Source: Mucidula mucida (lineage: Eukaryota; Basidiomycota; Agaricomycetes; Agaricales; Physalacriaceae). Taken from it: a stretch of 31,860 nucleotides of DNA. The stretch covers positions 1-31,860 of the forward strand of contig JADNYV010000398.1 in NCBI GenBank assembly GCA_015501055.1. Direction: 5' to 3'. A model generated the notes under the pieces. That model had not been told where the DNA came from. It ran no database searches and was given only the letters and a program-made list of their open reading frames with translations. Positions within the stretch are counted from its first letter, which is position 1. Each line of letters opens with the position of its first letter. The translations under genes and the position numbers were made by a program. Shown here piece after piece: positions 20,047-31,306 of the stretch.

Positions 20047-20758
20047 GGTGGGGTGATGAGAGTATCCTTTGCCTGTGCTGGCCGTAGTATTGAATGTTTG
20101 CGGGCTTAAGAGGTTTCAAGAAACTCACGTGGAGGAAGTTGTTACCAAAGTCGCTCTTTATTCGAACCCGCATGCTTATCGAAATACTTCTTTAGATGGT
20201 GCAGGTGGGTTCTCAGTGTTTCCTTGAAGCCTGAACCCTAGCTCAAATCCACGAGCACGCAAAGGAGGAAGCATCGTACCCTTTTACCGGAAATCAATGG
20301 CGCTATCATGATGGCTATTTAGAGCGTAAGATGGAGCAAGGAGCTAATTCATACGCACCCGGAAAGAATCATGCAGCTTCCGTGGCGCTCGCAATGAGTT
20401 GCTTGCAGCCGTACTCAGCCTGTAAGTCGTACCACTGTCTTCTGCGGCCAGGCGGATTTGGACTGCGATATCAAGATGGCAGGTTTAGAATTCTGTTTGG
20501 AAGGTTCAGATGAGCGTTAATCAGTGTTGAACTCAACTCGGAGTCAGATACATCCCCCGTACGAGTTGTCGATGAAGTACTCGGATACAACGAGAAGACG
20601 ATGTTCCAATGGAGAAAGGACCGAGCTCGAAGCTTCGTGATAAGTAAGAGTAGACACCATGTCGACTAATGGTACGCGTCTGCCACGCAGTGGTTTTGTC
20701 CGCACCAATGTTCCTACTCACATTTTCTCCGGCTCCGGCGATCTGTCAAACGTTTTCC
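20047..20758. other. Intergenic region
   Basis: Upstream flank of the zinc-finger gene. No gene or clear repeat was seen. Confidence 0.45.
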
Positions 20759-21502
20759 CTCCAGCATTACTATCCGTACCGGTGGTCCGGATAATCACCT
20801 AGAAGCGGTTAAAGTGAGGATAAGTCCCAGAATACAGCATTTCCTGTCCTCAATGATTTAAGAATTCGATTTAGATACATTTTCTCCATCTCTGAGTGAA
20901 GCAGTGAAAAAATAGATGGATGGGAGGTATATGAAAACCGCGACGCGAGTATCAAAACTCACTGATCAGATCAGTGTTCGGAGTATTTCAGGCGCTGGAG
21001 GTTCCCAGAATTCTTGGAAAAGCTATGGTACATAGATTCATGCTAACTACATTGAATGGACATTCTTCTTCAACAGAGAAAACACAGACGAAGCTAACGA
21101 TGCCTCCCGACTCTCAGAGCGTGACTATTCACCAAGTGAAGCGTCACGCTGTTACATCACGCTTCGGCGACTCATTTCGAGGTATATAGCTTCGTCAATC
21201 CTCTAAATTGTCAGACGTACATGGTATATTCATGTACTCCATCTTTCCCAGAGTTTTTGGGAACCTCCAGCGCCTGAAATACCCCGAACACTGATCTGAT
21301 CAGTGAATTTTGATGCTCGCGTCGCGGTTTTCATATACCTCCCATCCATCTATTTTTTCGCTGCTTCACTCAGAGATGAAGAAAAGGTATCTAGTTGAAT
21401 TCTTAAATCATCGAGGCCAGGAAATGCTGTATTCTGGGACTTATCCTCATTTAACCGCTTCTAGGTGATTATCCGGACCACCGGTACGGATAGTATCTGG
21501 AG
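20759..21502. mobile_element. Fold-back (inverted-repeat) element
   Basis: The left arm (about 20759-21040) and right arm (about 21222-21502) are inverted copies, roughly 90% or more identical by eye, around a loop of about 180 bp. Each arm includes the palindrome CACTGATCAGATCAGTG or a close variant, TAGATGGATGGGAGGTATATG and GGCGCTGGAGGTTCCCA. No transposase frame is present, so this would be a non-autonomous fold-back or MITE-like element. Exact ends and a target duplication could not be fixed. Confidence 0.8.
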
Positions 21503-21621
21503 CGAACATGAGGTAGTAAGGCCGAAAGGCCGATCTGTTACAAAACGGCTTTCTCCGGGCCGTCCGGCTTTTAGTACCACAGTGGACATCGGCTCCATAT
21601 TTCTCTCCTTTTCCCACCATC

Positions 21622-23088
21622 ATGGCCACCAGGTCATCTACTATCCTCTCGGATTCCATGAACACTCGGCTGACCCAGATCGCCCATCATGTTTTTAGTC
21701 AGAAACCTCGCGTGGTTGTATCTAGATCGCTTGGATCGGATGTCATGCCTCTGTTGACCGGAAGAGCAGACATCGAGGTGTGTTTCAATCTCCAGTCCAC
21801 TTTTTTCATGGTAAAGAGACATAGGTTAACGTATGGCCGAATGATGACTCATGTGACCGCAAATGGCTCTTGGAACACGCTAAAGGCGCGTCTGGTATCC
21901 TCGTGATGGTCACCGACAAGGTAAGTTACATGAAGCCTCGTATTGTCAAGTGTTTTAGGTCCCTGTTAGGTAGATTCAGAGCTCCTTGACACCGGTATGC
22001 ATTTCGCCACGTAAACGTTATCTTTCCTTGACATCCTTCCCACAGCTGGGCCTTCCCTTCGCGTAGTGTCAACGATGTCTGTCGGTTATGGTTGGCGAGT
22101 CACTTCTAGAAATAACATTGCTCACATTCGTCCTTCCATAGAACATTTTGACACTTCAGAACTATCTAAACGCGGAGTTCGCATGGGATATACTCCTGAT
22201 GTTTTGACAGATGCAGGTGCGAAAGCCTTCACGACCATCAACGCGTGGATTAACGCAAACGCCAGTTGCCGACCTCACTGTAATGTTGGCGCTCATGGCT
22301 GGCAGGAACGCTGGACACACGTTTAGTCTCGTTCAATCTGGTCAGGTTAGTTTCTACAGTCTCTCCGCATTACTCTGTCAACGACATTGCAATAGTGGCC
22401 TCGTCTGCACTGGAGTCCCTTCGCTTTCTGTGGTCCGCAGCTTTCTACTACTTCGACCTCGCCCAAGCGCACTGTAGGCTTTCTCGGGTTTGGTCGGATC
22501 TCCCAGGCCACGCTCACACGTCTCGTCGCTTTCGGCATTACCCACTGCATCTACTCTTCTCGATCCTCGTCCTCTCTCTCCGAGGTTCAAACGTCTCGTG
22601 ATTCGTCCCTCCTCAAGAGATTGCCCACACTCCAATCCATTACGCCCGTCGCGATGGACACCCTCGCAAAGGAGAGCGATCTTCTAGTCGTCCTCGCGCC
22701 AGGCGGTCCGGAGACATATCACCTCATCGACGAGCCATTCCTGAAGAAGATGAAGAAACACGCCGTGTTAGTCAATACAGCGCGTGGAACGCTGGTGGAC
22801 TCTGATGCTCTCTCGAAGGCACTAAAAGAGGGATGGATCTGGGGTGCAGGATTGGATGTTGTTGAAGGCGAGCCGGATGTCCCGGGGAATCATTCGTTGG
22901 TGAACGAACCAAGGTGAGGCGCGATTCCTGTCTGGAAGAGCGAGTCAACTTATGAGCGTAGATGCGTAACACTGCCGCATATTGGCAGCGCGACAATTGA
23001 GACGAGAATTGGCATGGCTACGTTGGCAGTCAACAACCTCCTGGGCGGTGTCCTGGGAGAAGCGATGCCAGCGGAGTTGTCTGTCTAA
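21622..23088 (+). CDS. D-isomer-specific 2-hydroxyacid dehydrogenase, 8 exons
   Basis: Exons: 21622-21777, 21825-21920, 21970-21994, 22046-22090, 22142-22216, 22266-22345, 22396-22913, 22962-23088; 373 codons plus stop, introns 47-51 nt. The Rossmann NAD(P)-binding site is [10 protein letters not shown] (187-195), a GxGxxS variant of GxGxxG. The catalytic Arg is Arg289 in [13 protein letters not shown], the acidic residue lies in LDVVEGEP (312-319) and the catalytic His is His338 in [16 protein letters not shown] and [20 protein letters not shown] are typical substrate-domain segments. The overall pattern is closest to glyoxylate/hydroxypyruvate reductase-like enzymes, which reduce 2-keto acids with NAD(P)H; the exact substrate is not decided by sequence. 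The fold-back element ends about 120 bp upstream and may now form part of its promoter. Confidence 0.92.
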
Positions 23089-25036
23089 ACGTAGAATTAG
23101 AAGAGGAGTAAGATCACTATTATTATATATTGTGTTGTTTTCATGACAGAGCTTCGCCATTGAGATTCAAATCGAACAACCAACAGTGATACAGAACGTC
23201 TACGTCCCAAAGCGAAAATTCCGGAGAATCCATACTATTCCAAAAAGTCGTACGTAGATGATTGATTGTACCACCATCATCAGAGGGCGCTGATGATGGC
23301 GGGGATCTTGTTTATGGATCCCCATGAACGAGAGTGGATACCACATGTCATCTTTCGAATTAATTAGCGTCTTTGAATTGTCTAGAGAGATGATGGCCTT
23401 GGTTTGGGCGCATCATTTCGTACAAGAGCGGACGAAATTCTTCCCTACTCAAATGACCCAGCGGCGGTCGCGCTAGATGAAAACTCAGAGATGCAGTTGG
23501 ATATTACTTGTGGCGGTTACGCAACATCGCATAGCTTGAGGAATGTGGCGCCGATGGGGAAGGGATTGTACGTGTTCCGTGTGGCTCATTGAACTCGGGC
23601 GACGTCTTGACGCTGGCAGCACATCTCCCTTTCTACCGCTGCTTCGAGCCCGGCGAGGTACTCGGAGTCTTCGTGCCCTCGAAATCTTTTATTATGTTTT
23701 ATATAATAACAGACCAGATTTTCGGTTCGACAGCACTGTATGGTATGTCAAACCGTCGTCATCGCAGTTTCGTGTGAGTGTAAAATGGTTGCCTTTAGAA
23801 CAAAATTCGGTCGCTTTCATTAAGATGTTTAGGGAACATTCGTCGCCTGTTACACGTCTGGAAGACAGTCATAGGTACCCTACCAGTAAGCGACGTTGCG
23901 TTCATGCATGGAATGTATTCCCTTGAAAAGTTTAAGCACGAATGGCAGTTACTAAAGCAGATGCACTTTGATTGCACTTATAGCCCATCTGCGGATTCTA
24001 AGCGATGATGACAATCGAAAACATGGCATGACCAGGAAGCACTTCGCATTCTCCTCGTCTGTAACAGGAAACGAATCCAATACCGGCACGGTGTGGTTTC
24101 TCGTATCCGTTGATAGCTCTTGTTCTGGGAAACGGCCCACTTTCCGTTTCATAGATGTGTGCATTGCGTTAAGAACCCTCGAATCAGCTGTCTACGTGTA
24201 AAGTCATTGAAGGCTGTCGGTAAGGGTATGAGGAAGACGTACAGTGCACGCGATTTCATCCTCGAATCTGAGCCCAGAATCTAAGCCGTTCAAGCTCGTT
24301 CGCGTGGTGATCCGATCCTTGTGGTATCGTGGCTCAGTTCGTAGCCACGCTCGTCCGAGTACAGATCAAAGCTGTAACGAAAAAAGGTGTCCGTCCGACA
24401 TCCTGCCTGTAAGTAAGGCTAACGATCTCCCAAGCATTGCCGCCGGCTCGTGCAGATGCGCTCCACCGGTCTGGAGACCAGCGATGGTGCTGCTCCGCCG
24501 CAGCGCTGGTCATAAAACGAAACCATCCATAAAGATACGGCATGCGGGGCGTACTCCGAACTTCAGAGGCATGCTACCACCACTGGCATACCACCACCCG
24601 CGATCACCTGGAAGCCCGGCTCTTTACGCAACGACAACGCTTCTAGTCTTCTCTAGTGATCCCTTCTGATATAATGCTCTCCTACTAGGCTGCTATCTCT
24701 CCGTTATTCGCGGCGCTCTCTGTCTTCCAACCTTCCGCGTCTAAGACTGCACTAACTAATGACCTGCTCTCATCTCTATTTGATAAAAAGTCTTATTTTT
24801 GTTCCAATGGCGGGTAACAGAGAAATCTTATGAGGTGCCGGTGCCGCTGACAACATAGCCCGGATGGGACACGAGAGCTGCTCGTCGCCTACAGCAGTCA
24901 CCTATTCCCCATTTCAAACAGACATTCGTCACGAGTGCAAAGTTTCTATCTCATCGGAGGCTTCTTGAGTCAGTCTTATCCCCCCAGTGTAGTATTAAAT
25001 GTGCCTTCATCGCTCAGAATCTCTTTAGCATCCACA
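23089..25036. other. Gene-poor region, about 1.9 kb
   Basis: No intact gene could be reconstructed. Between about 23390 and 23790 (+) two frames carry coding-like stretches (FRTRADEILPYSNDPAAVAL, then NRPDFRFDSTVWYVKPSSS) that do not join cleanly. They may be a decayed gene. A TATTAAAT box near 24993-25000 probably belongs to the downstream secreted-protein gene. Confidence 0.4.
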
Positions 25037-25496
25037 ATGTTTACGACCACGCTCCTTACCCTTGTCGTTGCGTTTGTCCCAGTAGTCCGCAGTGGACAAG
25101 GTATGTCATGTATGGTATCCTGCTCTCCGCTATCCTGATGTTCTTGCGCTTTCTAAGTCGCGACATGGTACAACCCCGGAAACGGGAACAAGGGGGCATG
25201 CGGCGTGTACAGTCAAGATTCCGAGCTCGTGGTCGCCGTTCCTGCCTGGGCCTACAAGCAACATTCTAGCTGCTGGAAGCGGGTGAACATTCAGCGTTAG
25301 TACAAGAATCTTTGATTATCCAAGTGTCGAGAGATAACACCCGCATCATATAGACGGTGGCTCGTCCATTCAGGCCACGGTGGTTGACCTCTGTCCTAGC
25401 TGTGAGCCTGGGCACGTCGACCTGTCCCCCGGGGCGTTCAAGAGGCTTGCATCGTTGGCGGAGGGGGAGATACCTATTACTTGGGCGTTGATGTGA
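25037..25496 (+). CDS. Small secreted RlpA/barwin-like (expansin-like) protein, 114 aa, 3 exons
   Basis: Exons 25037-25100, 25158-25295 and 25354-25496 (introns of 57 and 58 nt). Residues 1-20 are a signal peptide (MFTTTLLTLVVAFVPVVRSG). The mature part is one double-psi beta-barrel with VATWYNPGNGNKGACG, Cys pairs, ATVVDLCPSC (the conserved VxDxCPxC motif), HVDLSPGAFKRLA and a final ITWALM. No carbohydrate-binding domain follows, so it is a single-domain member of the fungal barwin-like/expansin-like group, acting outside the cell. Related proteins loosen polysaccharides or resemble cerato-platanins in size; activity here is not shown. The length is typical of such small secreted fungal proteins. 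Confidence 0.88.
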
Positions 25497-26457
25497 AATT
25501 GCAGAGCCCATAACTTCCGGTCACCGTATTATTATGGTATCAATCGCCTTTCAGTACCGTGACGACAGCAAGGTGTCGAATCTGTTCCTCATTTCCTACA
25601 CACCGTCATCGGGCTACGCTGAATCAGATATTTGATTACATTTGCCCTTTCGTGGCTCGAACCTAAGAAGGAGCTCACCCCGTACCAAGACGCACACTAT
25701 CTATAGTTACCGAACGAATCGGGGAGTCGATTGATCTAATGACGTCACACGACCATTTTTGCTTCCTTCCCACACTCAGTCGAGCGACCCCATCTCGCCC
25801 GCCTTGACGGCCGCTTCATGCCACCGATCAACACGACTGAAAGCTTTTTTTGTCCGGAACGCGTCGTACATACATTCGTCAACGTCCGCTCTGCCTCAAA
25901 AGCAAACCGCGTCGCGTCGTCTCCAGACGCTAGCGGGTTTGTAGGCTCCAGCTTCTACGTATGCTTCTTATCCTGGGCGTCTGATTGCATTGAACCTGAT
26001 CACGAGTCTTTCATAGAGGACTGCTCCCCGAGATTTCATCAACTACCCCTGGTGGCGCCGCACCATGAGTTCACATATCTCGAGGGCTTTCGGGAATGTG
26101 AAGTGGAATTCTTTTCATTGAGCCTCCATTCTCTCGGCTTCCGCCGCCGACACACCAACCATTGATTCAACGAACATCGGTCTCGATCGGACCGGTCCAA
26201 GAGTTGCTAGGTCGGCGCTCACCACCAACCGTGCTCGCATTGAGACTGATGAATAACGAGCGTTATGGCAACGTCTCCGCAGCGGGTAACACGGATTGGC
26301 GGCACGTACTCCGGATCTGTAGGCAGGTAACACGCGCAATTTCAATAGCGTGTGATGCTAACGCAGATCTAATCAAGAACGCATATGTCTCTTTCAGGGC
26401 TCAAATCTTCTCTCGGTCATTCTTCTTCTACCCCCACCGCCGTCTCTCTTTCGCATA
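25497..26457. other. Intergenic region
   Basis: About 960 bp between two plus-strand genes. The largest open frame (25818-26165, 115 codons) has no recognisable feature and no splice support. Confidence 0.45.
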
Positions 26458-28454
26458 ATGTCGACGTTGTTGCCCGCTCTTCCTCCGGACCTGACCATCG
26501 ACAACACGCTTGGCGCCGTCCTGGTTGGCTTCGCAGTGGCGTGTTGTGTATACGGCATTCTCATAACACAAGTTTTCTCTTATTTCTCTCGGTATCCATT
26601 GGATCGTTTAGTGTACAAGTTTCTGGTGCGTCGTCAGCAAACCCTCCGTGTCCCCACTGACTGTTATCTAGGTCGTTCTCATTCTGTACGTGTTCAAGCC
26701 TAAGATGCGACGATGGTCCTCACCAAGCAGAACAGGGTACTGGAGACTACCGACCAAGCTCTTATAGGGCACATCATTTATTATTATTCGATATCGAACT
26801 TTGCAAACTTCATCGTCCTGCTGCAAGCATCAGTAACATGGTACGCCTTTTGTCCGCCGGATTTCCTCAGTACTCATCTTGTCCAGGTCCTTTATTGTGT
26901 GTCCTCATTCGTCTTTCCCATCACGCGTTACACAATCTTTCTCTCCAGTTACAACAAACTATCGGGGTAGGCCCGCCATTACGGAATACATCCAGCCGTC
27001 CTAACGTCGCGTCCATTATCCCTTTAGGCCATTGTCGGCGCTATTGTGAAAACGTACGGGCGCCATATGTTTCCGTGTTCCTGATCACCTGAACATTTAC
27101 ACCCCAGATCCTTCGCACTACGCGTATGGCGATGTAAGTGCCTCTCGTTTCGGAACGTTGAAGGTGGCAGGCTAACGGTGCTGTACGCGCAGTCAGTGAA
27201 AAGAACATCTGGGTTACAGGTTTCATAGTACGTACTTTCTTGGACGAGGGAAGCATCATACTCATCATCATCAGATTGCACTAACTTACGGGCAACTTGG
27301 TGCGTCCTTCGTACTATTTCGGAGTCACGATGACCTGACTGCTGGGATCAGGTCTCGCCATGGGTATGTGATTGATGTGTACATCATAGTTCTGAACGCC
27401 TCATTGAATCGCGCCTAGCCTTCACTATCAAAGCGTACGGCGCCCACATGCCTCTCCTTATAGATTCTGACCTTCGACATAGTTTTGCGCTTCCTGGTGT
27501 CTTTCAAGTCGTCCATCTTCGGGTCAGTCTAAACATTCATCTTCACGGCGTTCTTTCACGTCCTATACTATAGACGCTGGGAACGACAGCTCTTGGCGTT
27601 AGCGTGCTGACAGATCTTGTGACTGCCTTGTCACTCACATACTTCCTGAACAAACTGCGCACTGGGTATCATCAGTGAGCTCTCATATCCGACATATCTC
27701 CAGCATCACTGACGGCGCAACTCTCAGATCGGATACTTTAGTGAACAGTCTAGTGCGCTATGCTATCAACACGGGCGCGTTCACGGGGTACGCTCTCCCT
27801 ATGGTCAACCACACTAATTTGACGCCTTGGTTACCCTCCCAGTGCCATTAGTTTGACTACACTAATTCTCGTGAGTTGACTTCTCCGGTTTGATACCTCG
27901 GGCTTAACGGCGTTGTTATTGTAGTACAACATCATGCCGAAGAATTTGATTTTCATCGCGTGCTTCTTCGTATTGAGCAAGTGTAGGTCCCGTCCCTCGT
28001 CTCCCCGCCAGCAAACTAATCACATTATCAGTATACGCAATATCCTTCATGGCGACGTGAGTATCTCCTTCCCTAACGTCCAATTGGATCTTAATGGTCC
28101 ATTTAGCCTCAACACTCGCCGGATCGTACGCGGTCAAGGTACCGATAAACAGGGAACGACGACTAACAACACGAACATGTTCCATCTGGGTACACGCATG
28201 CCTAGCGTGGGCCCGGTGGACGTGGGCTCGTGGCGTGACGTCGACTGGCAAGGGGAAAGTGGAACTGATCAGAAGGTGAGTTGCTAGGGCAACATTGTCC
28301 ACGAGTTGAAAGTCACCATTTCGTAGGGCGCGCAAAATGAAGAGTTTCCGATGAATTCCTTCTATAGACCACAGAAGTCAGTGCCCCAGCTGCGCTCATT
28401 CATTGATGCTAACCATTCTGCAGACTGCGGTACGAGGAGGGTATTGCCTTATAG
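26458..28454 (+). CDS. DUF6534-type seven-pass membrane protein, 20 exons
   Basis: Exons: 26458-26625, 26672-26685, 26736-26840, 26887-26896, 26949-26966, 27028-27053, 27108-27133, 27193-27227, 27275-27299, 27352-27363, 27419-27434, 27483-27522, 27574-27674, 27728-27787, 27843-27870, 27925-27982, 28032-28056, 28107-28275, 28327-28376, 28424-28454; 338 codons plus stop. Nineteen introns of 46-61 nt, all GT-AG, keep the frame. About seven hydrophobic segments are seen, beginning with LGAVLVGFAVACCVYGILI. LETTDQALIGHIIYYY and SDTLVNSL...YAINTG are motifs I associate with DUF6534 and related agaricomycete membrane proteins, and NTNMFHLGTRMPS lies in the cytosolic tail. Function unknown. The last exon rests on a strong intron (GTCAGT, GCTAAC, CTGCAG). 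Confidence 0.88.
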
Positions 28455-29121
28455 TGACGCGTCTGGGTCTCCAGGCGAGCCCCAACTTAATTCCGACCAG
28501 ATATAATTGTAGTTCTAGTTTCTGTCCTTACTGTATAATTCTGTTATGTAGACACTGCGCTTCTTTCGTACATCATTCCTTAGCTTTGTAGCATTCCGAA
28601 ATAACTCGTTCCTTTGCCTTCTCGACCAGCTGTCTGAACTAAAATACACGGATTTTCGACGAGATGAGGGTTGCTGTCACGTTAGCAGTACCAGGATGGT
28701 GCGGCGCCCCGGAACGTCAGTCTCACAGTGAGTAGTCCAAAGAGTCATACATTGAAGACAATGCGCAAACGAAACGCGATCTGAGGTCCACAGTAAAGTG
28801 ACTACCATCCAAGTCAGGCCAACCATGACGCGGCGCACTGGCCGCGAGAACCATTTCAGTTCGGGTGATCCGGAAACCATTGCAGTTCACGTTCATCAGG
28901 GAGCCACAGCACGTTAATTTCGAGCTCTGCGCGAGTTCTGACGCATCTTATTCACGGTGATCAAGTAGTAGATCCAGCATCAGCATACCGACTCAGTTTT
29001 TACGCTTTCCATTTCCGCGTGACTCTCCTTTAACCTTGGCCACAGGCGCGGCGCAGTCTCACCGTCTCAAAGGTTCATCATATCGCGAGAAGATGGCGAG
29101 TGCTACAGTCTTTCGACTTCG
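28455..29121. other. Intergenic region
   Basis: No gene supported. It lies between the DUF6534-type gene and the LTR of the second copia-type element. Confidence 0.4.
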
Positions 29122-29382
29122 TGTTGAAGTCCAAGCCGGACTACTCGTTGGTTTTCTAATCCCTTCGTTGACGGACCCGCACTCACATTCCCCGACCCGC
29201 TCCCGTTACTTCCGACCCGCTACCGTTACCACCGATAACTTGTACTGACTCGTTTACTTACTTAGCTCCCCAGATTCCCCTTTAGATACACCTCATATTT
29301 ACAGTATATAAACTACATACATTTGGACTATATACGGTGTGCATTCTCCTCCTCGTCGTCCGAGTCCTCTTGAGATCCAACA
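29122..29382 (+). repeat. LTR of a second copia-type element
   Basis: The end is fixed by ...GATCCAACA followed directly by the GGTTATGGGCCCC primer site. The start at TGTTGAAGTCCAAGCCGGAC is inferred from its likeness to the start of the first element's LTR. TATATAAAC at about 29305-29313 is a good TATA box for the element transcript. No second copy of this LTR lies in the window. Confidence 0.65.
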
Positions 29383-29395
29383 GGTTATGGGCCCC
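29383..29395 (+). promoter_or_regulatory. Primer-binding site of the second element
   Basis: GGTTATGGGCCCC, identical to the site at 12680-12692 and complementary to the anticodon arm of initiator tRNA-Met. Confidence 0.78.
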
Positions 29396-29472
29396 GCCCG
29401 TGCCTAATTTATCCATCAGAAATCCACTCGCTTGCATATTGATCCACGTACCTCTTCGCGTCGCATCCCGCC

Positions 29473-30390
29473 ATGTCCACCAGCACAAAACTCATCGAGT
29501 TCTTCGCCCGCGTCCCGCAGTGCAAAGCGGACGGGACAAATTGGACGTTCTACCGCGACCGTTTTGTGTTCGCCGCCGAAGCAGCACAACTTGACGACTA
29601 CCTCGTAGAGACGGCCGCACCACCGTCTGTTCCAGTCCCCGCCGATCCCGCCAATCCCACCAAGGAGGAGACCGACTCCATCAATCGCCATCCAGGCGTT
29701 GTTCGGCTCTGGAAAGCAAACGAGGCCATCGTGAAGCAAGCTCTGGCTTCGACGATTCCCGACTCGTTGTTCCTAAAAGTAAAGGGGGAGTCGTCAGCAG
29801 GGAAGATGTGGAAGAAGGTAAAGGAGGAGTTTGAGAAGAGGTCGAAGATGATGACTGTCGACCTCAGGAGGAAGCTCCAGGAAGAGAGGTGCCCCGAGAA
29901 CGGCGACGTTAAGGCTCACCTTTTGAAACTCGAAGCTCTACGCGAAGAGCTTACCGCGATGAGCGCAGACCCCGGCGACGACAATTTCATCGCCATCCTG
30001 CTCGGTTCCCTCCCTGCATCGTACGGCCCCTACCTCGCAGCGCTGACAGCGACATCAGCACTGCTCAGCCAGACCATCACGCCCGATGTATACGTACGCG
30101 GCATCAGCGACGAGGCTGACCGCCGGCGAATCAAGACTCGCGTCAAGGAGGAAAAGGAGGCCGCGTTTAACACGAATGGCGGCTCCTCAGGACGCGGCAG
30201 ACAATCCCAGGGCAGCAGACGCAGCAGCACGGTCGAGTGCTATAACTGCCACAAGAAAGGTCATATCAAGGCGGAGTGCTGGGCGAAGGGAGGAGGAAAG
30301 GAAGGACAAGGCCCAAGAGGAAAGGGCAAGGGACGGGCGTCGGCAAACACCCTATGCTGTACCCTTATTATAATACAGTGCTCTAATTAG
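29473..30390 (+). CDS. Truncated copia-type Gag, 305 aa
   Basis: The Gag (UBN2-like) domain covers about residues 1-225, with LWKANEAIVKQALASTIPD, LRRKLQEERC and FIAILLGSLPASYGPYL segments. A Gly/Arg/Ser linker and one standard zinc knuckle, CYNCHKKGHIKAEC (CX2CX4HX4C), follow, then a basic GGGKEGQGPRGKGKGRA tail. The real reading frame ends near 30345: the last dozen residues come from the palindromic sequence inserted there, and no protease, integrase or reverse transcriptase follows. The protein is only distantly like the Gag of the 12390-17478 element, so this is another lineage. Confidence 0.82.
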   Translation: MSTSTKLIEFFARVPQCKADGTNWTFYRDRFVFAAEAAQLDDYLVETAAPPSVPVPADPANPTKEETDSINRHPGVVRLWKANEAIVKQALASTIPDSLFLKVKGESSAGKMWKKVKEEFEKRSKMMTVDLRRKLQEERCPENGDVKAHLLKLEALREELTAMSADPGDDNFIAILLGSLPASYGPYLAALTATSALLSQTITPDVYVRGISDEADRRRIKTRVKEEKEAAFNTNGGSSGRGRQSQGSRRSSTVECYNCHKKGHIKAECWAKGGGKEGQGPRGKGKGRASANTLCCTLIIIQCSN

Positions 30391-31250
30391 AGGGCACTGT
30401 ATTACAATACAGGCTCTAATTAGAACCGACGCTATGGCGGGGCTGTATTATAATACGGGCGGGTCTGTATTATAATACGGGACCGCCTGCCTAATACAGC
30501 AAATAGCGGGTACAGGGTGCGGCGCCGTGGCTGGGTCAGCTGTGCCGTGATGCCGGGCTCGGTGAGCATTGCCGTGACTCGGTCATTCCCGAGGAATCAC
30601 GGGCACGTCCCAATCCGGATGCATGCGCGTCCGGGCGCCCGCGCACCCGTTCAGCGCCTGCGCCACACATCCTGCAGACATAAATTATCTTCTCAGTGAG
30701 TGTCTACTACTGTCGGACCATATCCCGATTGATCCCAGCAGCTGAACGTTCTTTTTTGCGCACTACCCCCGGTGCCCCGCTGTAATCCGCACCCGTGCAC
30801 CCGTTCAGCGGCGGCGCCACACATTACAGAGCCTCAATCATCGTTTCAATTACTGTGTACTGCAGTAGGACTATATTCCGACTCATTCCGGCAGCTCAGC
30901 ATTCATTAATGCGCACTGCCCCCAGATCCGAACATCACCCACGTGATTGAACCCAGCGGGTACTCAGCACGCCCGCTACACTCGAACAACAGGAAAACTA
31001 TTTTCAGGTGACTATTATACACATATTAGCAGCTCTATGTATTCAGAGAGTCATCAGTTGTGGCCAGACACACATGGCACTGTTTTTGCACGACTTAGCG
31101 TGTAAAGACCATCCAACTTCCTAATTCGGAAGAGCCTGCATCGGTGCAGCAATCGGTGTAATGAGCGGACACGGCGCTAACCGCGCCCCCGCTGGACACA
31201 AATTTATTACTACACAAGGGATACGTATCTAAGGAAAGGTCTACGTATAT
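30346..31250. mobile_element. Palindrome- and repeat-rich insertion that cuts the second copia element
   Basis: From about 30346 the sequence changes sharply. Four copies of a (C/A)TGTATTAYAATACRG-type motif lie at 30366-30480, CTCTAATTAGA occurs twice, and an almost perfect hairpin spans 30366-30409. GC-rich blocks and a diverged direct repeat of about 154 bp follow. Subterminal repeats of this sort are common at DNA-transposon ends. No transposase is visible in the window, so the class is not assigned. Confidence 0.5.
30643..30923 (+). repeat. Diverged tandem duplication, period about 154 bp
   Basis: Unit 1 starts at 30643 and unit 2 at 30797, both with GCACCCGTTCAGCG. Matching internal blocks are GGCGCCACACAT-like, ACTACTGTCGGAC / TACTGCAGTAGGAC and GCGCACT(A/G)CCCCC. 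The units are clearly related but substantially diverged. Confidence 0.65.
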
Positions 31251-31306
31251 ACAATATCTATAGTGTAAAAAATGGGCTGGATGCACCCGGATGAAGCAAA
31301 GTCAAG

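Noticed and set aside
24244..24669. 141-codon plus-strand open frame
   Set aside because: Its composition is Arg/Ser/Pro-rich and low in structure, with no recognisable domain or neighbouring exon.
28377..28506. Read-through of the last DUF6534-gene intron to a later stop at 28504-28506
   Set aside because: The segment 28377-28423 has a GTCAGT donor, GCTAAC branch and CTGCAG acceptor at typical length, so splicing and the stop at 28452-28454 are preferred.
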